A DNA stretch of 7,663 nt from an archaeon (GCA_002688965.1 NZEE01000090.1:1-7663); one strand, 5' to 3'; shown: positions 1-5,706, counted from the stretch's first letter. Notes: generated from the sequence alone by a model not told the origin. Translations and numbers: made by a program.

Positions 1-135
1 ATTTTTATATGCAGGTGTAAATTGATAGTTGGGTACAGTAAATGTAAAGAATTGATTAAGTTCTCTTGCTAAAGCCCTTTCACAATCTATCTTAATATAA
101 ACAGAATCCATTTGTGTTATTATTAAATCGGTCAT
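1..135 (-). CDS. uvsW: UvsW helicase, N-terminal fragment (runs off window)
   Basis: This is the first 45 codons of a gene whose remainder lies beyond the low-coordinate edge. I translated it by hand. Residues 13 to 45 contain the blocks YIKIDCE, ELNQFFTFTVPNYQF and PAYKN, which align with the T4 UvsW N-terminus (VRIDCEES, ELRDFFSFEADGYRF, PRFRYG). UvsW is a superfamily 2 DNA/RNA helicase that unwinds branched DNA and R-loops and drives the switch to recombination-dependent replication; only its N-terminal substrate-binding region is visible here, so the helicase motifs cannot be checked. The ATG overlaps the uvsY stop in an ATGA arrangement, suggesting translational coupling. Met9 is an alternative start, but the overlap favours Met1. 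The adjacent uvsY supports the call. Confidence 0.82.
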   Translation of the reverse strand, partial: MTDLIITQMDSVYIKIDCERALARELNQFFTFTVPNYQFTPAYKN

Positions 136-566
136 ATACCTTGAGTAAATTTCATCCAATCTATTGCAGACCTGATATACCATTGTCTATTATTGATAAT
201 TTTAATTACACCTTCTAGATATTTTACCTTTTCTGTTTGCAAAGTCCCCCGATGAGACAATTTAATCATATCTTCATCTGCATATAGAAATTTTTCTATA
301 TCCGTTTTAAGAATATTTAAATCAAATGGTTGCCAGTTTTTCTCATCTAATTCTTCTTGACTCATTTTTCCTGTATAGTAGAGCCACTTATCACGATACA
401 TTATTTTTAAATCACCTTCAAGTTTCTCCATTATGAGTTTCTCGTCCGTGAACATGATTAAATATTTATTATGAATTTGTGGGGTAATTAGGGATGCTTT
501 ATCCAGTTCGGTTTCATCTATCTTCAAATCTTTTGAAGCCATATTTCTAATTTCATTTAAAGTCAT
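132..566 (-). CDS. uvsY: UvsY recombination mediator
   Basis: The protein is 144 residues, close to the 137 of T4 UvsY. Its N-terminus (MTLNEIRNMASKDLKIDETELD) aligns without gaps to T4 MRLEDLQEELKKDVFIDSTKL, which also fixes the start codon. Further matches are a W-x-YY-x-GK block near residue 64, the LKTDIEKFLYADEDMIKL block (T4 has MKTVLSADKDVLKV), and a C-terminal segment ending with IDWMKFTQG. In T4, UvsY loads the RecA-like UvsX onto Gp32-coated single-stranded DNA during strand exchange and recombination-dependent replication. The gene sits 36 bases after the second tail-tube-like gene and overlaps uvsW by 4 bases. No Shine-Dalgarno sequence precedes the ATG, while a TTGACT/TATAAT promoter-like pair lies immediately upstream. 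Confidence 0.88.
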   Translation of the reverse strand: MTLNEIRNMASKDLKIDETELDKASLITPQIHNKYLIMFTDEKLIMEKLEGDLKIMYRDKWLYYTGKMSQEELDEKNWQPFDLNILKTDIEKFLYADEDMIKLSHRGTLQTEKVKYLEGVIKIINNRQWYIRSAIDWMKFTQGI

Positions 567-572
567 AATATG

Positions 573-600
573 ATTATATCAAAAAATCAAGAAAAGTCAA
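573..600 (-). promoter_or_regulatory. Sigma70-type promoter for uvsY-uvsW
   Basis: On the minus strand TTGACT (595-600) and TATAAT (573-578) are separated by 16 bases. This gives 5 of 6 and 6 of 6 matches to the bacterial sigma70 consensus in the only gap between the second tail-tube-like gene and uvsY. T4 uvsY is a middle gene, and the segment ATTGACTTT is a loose match to a MotA-type box, so a middle promoter is an alternative. The expected transcription start falls on or next to the uvsY ATG. Confidence 0.55.
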
Positions 601-602
601 TT

Positions 603-1148
603 TTAAACTGTTTCTATTTCATAATTTGTAAAAGAGAAGGTTGCGGTCGCTATCACGCCTTCCGTCTCTACCGCAGTAGAATCAAAATCAATACCACTCA
701 ATGATGTAGGAAATGCTCCCCTAATTTTAACAATAAGATTTGGTTTGAATGCACTGTTTGTTATTACAATTCTGGCATCAGAAAATCTATCTTCATATGG
801 TATTGTTTCTTTAATTTCATCATGAACACCAATAGACCGCATCCAATTATATACTTCAAGCCAATTTAACATATTTTCGTCTACCAAGAAAGAAACGGTT
901 AAATCTTCGTGTTCATATTTTCCACCAGGAACTTTAACCGTTAATCCCGTTTGTGTTGGTAATTCTGCTCTGGTAAATGTAAGTGCCGGTAAGTTTACCC
1001 TTTGACAAAAGTATGTTACGGTCGGAAGACGAGTAAACTCAAATCTGAAATAAGTATTAGCCAGATAATTGCTTGTATCTGGTTGTCTAGAATTATCAAC
1101 ATATGTGATGTCTGGAATACCAGCACTCGCACCTGTATAACCTGCCAT
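603..1148 (-). CDS. Second tail-tube-fold (gp19/gp54-like) virion protein
   Basis: This is a 181-residue protein. Residues 27 to 60 form a conserved block (NYLANTYFRFEFTRLPTVTY, then CQRVNLPAL), followed by PTQTG, GGKYEHEDLTVSFLVDE and LEVYNWMRSIG near residues 70 to 107. The C-terminus, with IRGAFPTSLSGIDFDS and FSFTNYEIE, aligns with the C-termini of T4 gp19 (IKGLWPTNVGELQLD) and gp54 (FTGCIPISVSAPELS). I therefore infer the tail-tube/baseplate-tube fold. The true gp19 candidate lies at the other end of the window, so this is probably a paralogue: a tube initiator, tube-end protein or another tail structural subunit. An AAGGAG site at 1157-1162 lies 8 bases before the ATG. The gene follows the gp23 terminator, so it must be expressed by readthrough or from its own promoter. 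Confidence 0.68.
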   Translation of the reverse strand: MAGYTGASAGIPDITYVDNSRQPDTSNYLANTYFRFEFTRLPTVTYFCQRVNLPALTFTRAELPTQTGLTVKVPGGKYEHEDLTVSFLVDENMLNWLEVYNWMRSIGVHDEIKETIPYEDRFSDARIVITNSAFKPNLIVKIRGAFPTSLSGIDFDSTAVETEGVIATATFSFTNYEIETV

Positions 1149-1156
1149 AAAAGATT

Positions 1157-1174
1157 CTCCTTATGATATGTATA
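1157..1174 (-). promoter_or_regulatory. Ribosome site and possible late-promoter octamer before the 181-aa gene
   Basis: AAGGAG (1157-1162) is a strong Shine-Dalgarno sequence 8 bases from the ATG. Just upstream, TATACATA (1167-1174) matches 7 of 8 bases of the T4 late promoter TATAAATA. The ribosome site is firm. The promoter is weak evidence, because a start about 6 bases downstream of the octamer would cut into the ribosome site. Its position after the terminator is what makes a promoter plausible. Confidence 0.4.
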
Positions 1175-1210
1175 AAAGAAAGAGGGAGTCCCGGGACTCC
1201 CTCTTTTTAG
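1171..1210 (-). terminator. Rho-independent terminator after gp23 (bidirectional in form)
   Basis: Bases 1179-1206 are a perfect 28-base palindrome (each arm 14 bases, minus-strand left arm AAAGAGGGAGTCCC), which folds into a GC-rich stem with a short CCGG loop. On the minus strand it is followed by TTCTTTTATA, a T-rich run typical of intrinsic termination. On the plus strand the right arm runs on into TTTTT, so it could also stop antisense transcription. It begins 26 bases after the gp23 stop codon and probably defines the 3' end of abundant capsid mRNA, as well as protecting that end. Confidence 0.88.
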
Positions 1211-1232
1211 AACACTAATTAACGGTTATGGA

Positions 1233-2582
1233 TTAACCACCACCACCAGGTCCTTGTCCAGTATTACCGTGTAGATTAGATATGGCCATTAATCGATAAT
1301 ATTGATTATCACCAGAACCTAATGCACTAGCGGCACTCGCACCATTTTTGAATGGGTTTGCAACCATTCCGTAACGAGTTTTAAACCCGATTTTTGGTTG
1401 GAATGTGTTTTCACCAACCGCACGAACCATTTGTAGCGGAACATACGGACAGTAGAACAACCCAGCATCATATGGATTACTACCACGATACCCTACAACA
1501 GCAAAGTTTACATTTGAAGCGGCATATGGGTCGATGTATACTTTCATCTTACCATTAAGCGTACCAACAAAAGTATTACCTGTGTCATCGACATCAAGGC
1601 TATTGTTGAGTGCAGGTGAGATGTTTAGGAATCCACCCATTGCAAGAGCAGAAGCAACATCTGAAGAGCAGATAACAAAGTTACCTTTACCTCGTCTTGT
1701 TTCTTTCGCGATTGTGTTTGCTTCTCGTTCTAGTTGGAACATCAAACCACGGAATCGTTCAGCACTCCATCGTCCATCAGAGTCTTGATTTAGGTTATAA
1801 GTACCACCAGATGTAAGGTCACTCTGTTGTGCCCCGGTAATTGCATCGGCATAGATGGTACGCATAACTTCACGGTTGATTTCTGCAAGAATTTCCGCAC
1901 TAAGAATATTAGCGAGTTCGGTTTCTGCATCTAGACCATGAACTGCTTTCAAGTCTTGAGCGAGTTCAGTTGTGTATTCTGCTTTCAACGCACGAGTTTT
2001 TGCTTCCACAGCGACTCGTTCAATAGTGAATGCCATTTCTTTGAATGTCATGGAATCTCCAAGACCTTCAGCAGAAGCAGTCAAAATTGCACGGAAGCCC
2101 GTTAGGGAAGGTGAACCTGTTGGGTCGATACCAGAAGTTGCGGTTTGTGCGGCACCAGTTGAAGTGTTACCCGTACCAGAGAATTTTGAATATGCTTCTT
2201 GGTAAAGTGCTTCTTGCCCCGATTGACTGTCGTATTTTGCTCGCATTGCAAAGATAAGACCAGTTGGTGCAGACATTGGTTGAACACCTGCGATGTCATA
2301 TGCGACTAGGTTGGGCATTGCGCGACGAACAAGACTAATAAGAACAGGGTCATAACCTGCTAGATTACCAGTTGCACTTGAAGCCGCACTTACGGAAAAA
2401 CCACCACCCATTGCGTTGCCGGGTGTGGCTTCAGTCAATGCTTGTTCTCGCATTGCGTTTTCTTGGTTTTCCAAAAGACAAGCAGTTACTTTTGATTTGT
2501 AACTGTCCTGAATCTGTGGAAGGTCAGAATGAGTGAGAACAGGTTCCCACTTTTCTGTTAATTGGTCAAAAGATTGTGACAT
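1233..2582 (-). CDS. 23: Major capsid protein gp23 precursor
   Basis: This 449-residue protein forms the hexameric capsid lattice of T4-like heads. Landmark blocks shared with T4 gp23 are EKWEPVL (10-16), RRAMPNLVAYDIAGVQPMSAPTG (86-108, T4 RRAIPNLIAFDICGVQPMNSPTG), ELAQDLKAVHGLDAETEL (206-223), LAEINREV (232-239), RGKGNFVI (297-304), DAGLFYCPYVPL (372-383) and FQPKIGFKTRYGMVANPF (394-411). A prohead protease site is visible at ALTE51|A52, matching T4 FLTE|A, so the mature protein would be about 398 residues. It is shorter than T4 gp23 (521), mainly because residues 118 to 180 are reduced. It has an HK97-type fold by family. An AAGGAG site (2590-2595) lies 7 bases before the ATG, and a strong terminator follows. 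The gene looks GC-richer than its neighbours, as expected for a very highly expressed gene. Confidence 0.97.
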   Translation of the reverse strand: MSQSFDQLTEKWEPVLTHSDLPQIQDSYKSKVTACLLENQENAMREQALTEATPGNAMGGGFSVSAASSATGNLAGYDPVLISLVRRAMPNLVAYDIAGVQPMSAPTGLIFAMRAKYDSQSGQEALYQEAYSKFSGTGNTSTGAAQTATSGIDPTGSPSLTGFRAILTASAEGLGDSMTFKEMAFTIERVAVEAKTRALKAEYTTELAQDLKAVHGLDAETELANILSAEILAEINREVMRTIYADAITGAQQSDLTSGGTYNLNQDSDGRWSAERFRGLMFQLEREANTIAKETRRGKGNFVICSSDVASALAMGGFLNISPALNNSLDVDDTGNTFVGTLNGKMKVYIDPYAASNVNFAVVGYRGSNPYDAGLFYCPYVPLQMVRAVGENTFQPKIGFKTRYGMVANPFKNGASAASALGSGDNQYYRLMAISNLHGNTGQGPGGGG

Positions 2583-2589
2583 TTATTTT

Positions 2590-2595
2590 CTCCTT
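2590..2595 (-). promoter_or_regulatory. Ribosome-binding site of gp23
   Basis: AAGGAG sits 7 bases before the ATG in the sequence AAGGAGAAAATAAATG. It is a full-strength Shine-Dalgarno sequence in an A-rich, unstructured context, which fits the very high translation required of the capsid gene and supports this start codon. Confidence 0.8.
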
Positions 2596-2606
2596 AATAT
2601 GAGTTA

Positions 2607-2628
2607 AAAATCTAATTTATTAGATTTT
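2607..2628 (-). repeat. AT-rich hairpin across the gp22 stop codon
   Basis: On the minus strand AAAATCTAA, loop TAAA and TTAGATTTT form a 9-bp perfect stem that includes the last gp22 codons and its TAA stop, followed by a further T. It lies between scaffold and capsid genes. It could be a weak attenuator, an mRNA processing site that separates gp22 from the more abundant gp23 message, or chance in AT-rich DNA. The loop region also reads AATAAATT, 6 of 8 matches to a T4 late promoter. Confidence 0.4.
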
Positions 2629-3642
2629 ATTTGCCTTTGATATTCGTGAAATAGCATCCATATAACCACCCATTGGTGATTCAGGATTTACAGTTTGTTG
2701 TGGGGCTTCATCAGTTTCGTATTCTTCTGTGATAAACCCACTATCGTTAAAGTAACTTTCTCTTAAAATAGAAAGTTTTTGTTTATATTGTTCAATATCT
2801 TCAAAATCAATACCTTCTGCAAGAACTTGAAGTTTTTCTACTTCTGTATCCGCAAGACCTGATGTTGATTCCGAAAAGACATTTTCGCATTGATATGATT
2901 CAATTTCTTTATTAAGACGAATATTCTTTTCAATTTCTTGGTTGAGTTTACCTTCTAGTTCTTCATTTGATTCAAACAAACCATCGAGAAGGTCAAATTT
3001 TGAATCTGGAACATTGATGTAATTATTTTCAAAGAGGTCTTTAAGACCACTGATAAAGTTTTCACTTATTTCATTCTTAATTCCTCTTTCAACCGCAAGT
3101 TCGTTATCTTTCATCCATTCTTCTACAACATAGTTGAGATAATCATCTAGTTTTTCAGAAAGGTCTTTAAGAATTTCTTGTGTTGTTGCTTCAAGTGCAT
3201 TTTCGTATTCTTCTTGCAATGATTCTGAAATTACATTAACTCGTTCGTTAATTGCTGATTCAAAAATAATTGCGGTTTTATTCATAAAATCTTCGCTTAA
3301 GTCTTCACCATTAAAAATTGCTTCGAGGTGTTCGGTAGCAGGTACAACTGCTTTACCTTCATCACCTTTTGATTTACCTTCAATACTTTTCTTATTCTTC
3401 TTATCTTTACCAGAAGTTTTATCTTCTACTTCTTGTTCGCCTGATGTTCCTCGAACAAGTTCACCACCATCACCTTTACCAGTAACATCATAAACATCAG
3501 GTTTTTTCTCGGTGAGTACATCTGTATTTACTTGATAATTATCCATATCCTGTTTCCTTGAATAGTTCGTTGAAATGAAGTCAGCAACAGAGGATTCCTC
3601 GTTTACTTCTACTGAATCTTCAATTAGATTTTCTCGTTCCAT
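2620..3642 (-). CDS. 22: Prohead core scaffold protein gp22
   Basis: This 340-residue protein is highly charged and largely helical, and is the main component of the T4-type prohead core that gp21 degrades during maturation. The core region matches T4 gp22: LNYVVEEWMKDNELAVERGI with KNE following (169-191; T4 IDHLAKEWLAENKLAVDKGIKAE), then FISGLKDLFENNYINVPDS (196-214; T4 MLGGLKELFVEHNVVVPEES) and LQVLAEGIDFED (271-282; T4 VSALVEGMDYSD). Several hydrophobic-x-Glu cleavage candidates occur, including LSE117, ISE140, LAE276|G and ITE306. The C-terminus, YMDAISRISK, resembles the conserved end seen in marine T4-like homologues. It is about 70 residues longer than T4 gp22 (269) because of a low-complexity Gly/Lys/Glu-rich stretch at residues 46 to 100. 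AAGGAG at 3651-3656 lies 8 bases before the ATG. Confidence 0.92.
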   Translation of the reverse strand: MERENLIEDSVEVNEESSVADFISTNYSRKQDMDNYQVNTDVLTEKKPDVYDVTGKGDGGELVRGTSGEQEVEDKTSGKDKKNKKSIEGKSKGDEGKAVVPATEHLEAIFNGEDLSEDFMNKTAIIFESAINERVNVISESLQEEYENALEATTQEILKDLSEKLDDYLNYVVEEWMKDNELAVERGIKNEISENFISGLKDLFENNYINVPDSKFDLLDGLFESNEELEGKLNQEIEKNIRLNKEIESYQCENVFSESTSGLADTEVEKLQVLAEGIDFEDIEQYKQKLSILRESYFNDSGFITEEYETDEAPQQTVNPESPMGGYMDAISRISKANKI

Positions 3643-3650
3643 TTGACTGG

Positions 3651-3671
3651 CTCCTTTACATTCTTTTTATA
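3651..3671 (-). promoter_or_regulatory. Ribosome site and possible late-promoter octamer before gp22
   Basis: AAGGAG (3651-3656) stands 8 bases from the gp22 ATG. TATAAAAA (3664-3671) matches 7 of 8 bases of the T4 late promoter and lies 21 bases from the ATG, in the 37-base gap after gp21. The ribosome site is secure. The promoter is speculative, because such octamers are frequent in DNA this AT-rich. Confidence 0.4.
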
Positions 3672-3679
3672 TATAATAA

Positions 3680-4330
3680 TTAAAGTTTTGAAAGAAATTT
3701 CTTAAAAATATCTATGGTTTTTTCTTCCAAATGTTTCGTTGAGGTTTTCTGGAGTTCACAACACATCTTATGAATATCTGTTTCTTTAAGAATGCCATTA
3801 TCCCAAACCCACTCTTTCCCCTCCATGATACCATTTACAAATGCATCTGGAGCAGATGGGTCTGCTACAATATCTACTGCGGAAAGCATAAAATCGTTTT
3901 GAACTTCGTTGATACCCGTATCCAATTTTTTTAATGACCCCATACCTCTTGAAGAAACACCTAAACTGGCACCTTCTGCCATAAGATTTCTTACAATTTT
4001 ACCCATAGGGGTTTCCATAATCTTTGCTTTACCATATACATTATTACCATCTTCTTTAAGTTCTTTAATAATATGAGATACGCGGTCAAGATTTACAGTA
4101 GGACCTTGTGGATGATTAAGTTCACCTAACGCACGGTTTTTAAGTACATGGTGGTCATTATATCTCTTAACTTCTTTCATCAAAATTCCACGAGGATATA
4201 CTCTACCATTTCTATTTCTCTTTTCTGATTGCATAAAAATACCATCGATATAGAAAGTATTTTTACCAGTTGCCTCATCAAGTTCGGTAATAAATTGAAC
4301 TTCTTCTGTTACTTCTGTAATTAGTTTCAT
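3680..4330 (-). CDS. 21: Prohead core protease gp21
   Basis: This is a 216-residue serine protease (T4 gp21 has 212), of the herpesvirus-assemblin-related phage prohead protease group. It is packaged in the prohead core, where it cleaves scaffold and capsid proteins. Diagnostic blocks are EKRNRNGRVYPRGIL (36-50), GELNHP with the probable catalytic His73, GASLGVSSRG (120-129) with the nucleophile Ser126 or Ser127, and AVDIVADPSAPDAF (151-164), which carries conserved Asp residues. A likely self-cleavage site, IME170|G171, would remove the last 46 residues, in line with known self-processing of T4 gp21. The ATG overlaps the stop of the preceding core gene by 4 bases (ATGA), suggesting coupled translation. 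The position between core proteins and gp22 is the T4 order. Confidence 0.94.
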   Translation of the reverse strand: MKLITEVTEEVQFITELDEATGKNTFYIDGIFMQSEKRNRNGRVYPRGILMKEVKRYNDHHVLKNRALGELNHPQGPTVNLDRVSHIIKELKEDGNNVYGKAKIMETPMGKIVRNLMAEGASLGVSSRGMGSLKKLDTGINEVQNDFMLSAVDIVADPSAPDAFVNGIMEGKEWVWDNGILKETDIHKMCCELQKTSTKHLEEKTIDIFKKFLSKL

Positions 4331-5055
4331 TTTTTGTCCTGTTCTTTACCTTCTTCTTTTTTCATTCTGTGGTAGTTTGCTCTAACTTTATCTTTTTCTT
4401 CATCAGATAGTCTCATATATCTGTCTTTATCCATACCATAAAGAACTTCTTTATCGGAATCATAATCCTGTTCAGTATCTTCATTTGCCCTGCGAGGAAC
4501 AAAGCTGGTTCCGTCTCTTCCTCCCAATGCACCAGCCGCTCCTCTAACCGCACCACCCAATGCTTTTTTAGCCATTCCACCAACTGCTTTTAATGCTCTA
4601 CCCCCAACTTTCTTCAGAAGTCTACCACCGATTGCCCTTGCGGCTGTCATTGCTAGTGGAATAAGAGGAAGAAATTCGTCAAGTCGTTCTATTTCTTCTT
4701 TTAAAAAATCTTCTGCGGCTGATTTAGAATTAAATTCTTTGATAACTTTATCATCATCATTATAGACACACCATGTTCCGTTTGGTTTTTCTTTGATGTA
4801 ACCCTCATTCTGTATTTCATCATCATCGATTTCTTTTCGCCGAACTTTTCTTCGATTCTTTAAATATTCATCAGATTCATCGGAATCACCGTCATTATCA
4901 ATATCGCTGTCTTCGTCACCCACAGGGTCTAATTTTTTAAGTTTTCTTTCTGAAAGAGACATGGCCATCTTTTCATAAAGCAACTGTTCTAAAGAATCCT
5001 TTGCTTTTGACAGGTCTGTTTTATTTATTTCATGAACTATTTTTTCTGATGACAT
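4327..5055 (-). CDS. Prohead-core candidate with DxDNDGDxD loop and cationic Gly/Ala segment (gp68 position)
   Basis: The protein has 242 residues and no firm T4 equivalent. In order: a helical N-terminus (1-40); an acidic loop DIDNDGDSDESD (51-62) with Asp at loop positions 1, 3, 5, 7, 9 and 12, like dockerin or thrombospondin calcium loops, followed by EYLKNRRK; a small domain (84-122) with GTWCVYNDDDKVIKEF and a helix; a hydrophobic, cationic Gly/Ala segment (128-180) rich in GGRLLKKVGG-like repeats; and a charged tail (190-242). Marine T4-like phages carry similar LDPVG/DNDGD/SDEYL proteins between portal and protease, from memory rather than a search. It occupies the place of T4 gene 68, so a core or internal-protein role is inferred. 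A cleavage candidate, LDE127|F, stands just before the Gly/Ala segment. A GGAAA ribosome site lies near 5061-5067. Confidence 0.6.
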   Translation of the reverse strand: MSSEKIVHEINKTDLSKAKDSLEQLLYEKMAMSLSERKLKKLDPVGDEDSDIDNDGDSDESDEYLKNRRKVRRKEIDDDEIQNEGYIKEKPNGTWCVYNDDDKVIKEFNSKSAAEDFLKEEIERLDEFLPLIPLAMTAARAIGGRLLKKVGGRALKAVGGMAKKALGGAVRGAAGALGGRDGTSFVPRRANEDTEQDYDSDKEVLYGMDKDRYMRLSDEEKDKVRANYHRMKKEEGKEQDKK

Positions 5056-5067
5056 TAGTATTTCCTT

Positions 5068-5706
5068 TTATCCTACTTTATGTAGTGCCCTTTTAGAAAA
5101 ATCCGACATTCGATTAAAAGATTCTGAAGATTCTGCTAATTGGTGCCTCATTTTAATTTGATTATCTCTTATAAGTTTATCATGAATCTTAATAATATTC
5201 CTTGCTTCAGTCAAAGTGATTGTTTTATAATCTCCATTTTCAAATATGAAATTGATATTATTTTCACCAATGACTACTTCTTGTAAAGTATTTATAATAT
5301 TTCTAGATTCATTCATTATGGCGCCCATATCCTTTGCAATAAAGTACAACAATTCTTCCATATCTGAATCTGCTAGGTCTTTAACATGAACAGAATTTTC
5401 TTTAACCGTTAAACTCTTTTTTGGAATTCCAGCTTTTAATGCTGACTGTACCAAACCTCTTGCATCTATATTGTTCTCAAATCTGTATTCATCAAGTCCA
5501 ACACGACCATACCCTTCAACAACAACTGATTCATTTGTATCATTATTGATATCAATATCATCGCCTAAAATATCCTGTGAGATTTCGATTTGTTTATCCT
5601 GTAATTTATCATCAACCATATTTTTTATAGAATCATCAAACGATGAACGAAATATATTGATATTATCGTCCAAAAGTGCTTTTAACATATCTTGTGTAGT
5701 TTCCAT
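5068..5706 (-). CDS. gp67-like prohead core protein with long C-terminal extension
   Basis: The protein is 212 residues. Residues 5 to 50 (DMLKALLDDNINIFRSSFDD and onwards, ending ISQDILGDD) resemble T4 gp67, an 80-residue prohead core protein, in their helix pattern: LxxxDxxxFxxxFxxxM, then a charged KLQDKQIEIS helix and an acidic end. The position directly after the portal gene is that of T4 gene 67. A likely gp21 site, VVE64|G65, follows this part. The rest, about 148 residues, is not in T4 gp67: a YRFENN/ALKAGI/VKENSVHV alpha-beta unit (74-130), a short beta pair (144-165) and a C-terminal helix with IIKIHDKLIRDN. Portal stop and this start overlap as TAATG. I cannot assign a function to the C-terminal portion. 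Confidence 0.6.
   Translation of the reverse strand: METTQDMLKALLDDNINIFRSSFDDSIKNMVDDKLQDKQIEISQDILGDDIDINNDTNESVVVEGYGRVGLDEYRFENNIDARGLVQSALKAGIPKKSLTVKENSVHVKDLADSDMEELLYFIAKDMGAIMNESRNIINTLQEVVIGENNINFIFENGDYKTITLTEARNIIKIHDKLIRDNQIKMRHQLAESSESFNRMSDFSKRALHKVG
5289..5296 (-). promoter_or_regulatory. Exact T4 late-promoter octamer inside the gp67-like gene
   Basis: The minus strand reads TATAAATACTTTA, an exact TATAAATA followed by a sequence close to the T4 late consensus continuation (TATAAATACTATT). It lies inside coding sequence, about 235 bases before the next start codon, and could add transcripts for the core, protease, scaffold and capsid genes. Chance occurrence in AT-rich DNA is a real alternative. 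Confidence 0.33.

Noticed and set aside
1534..2257. Plus-strand open frames opposite gp23 (1534-1788, 1972-2205, 2045-2257)
   Set aside because: They lie wholly antisense to the certain gp23 gene, have no recognisable domains and are explained by its low stop-codon density.
2102..2299. 65-codon minus-strand frame inside gp23
   Set aside because: Out-of-frame shadow within the capsid coding sequence, with no family resemblance.
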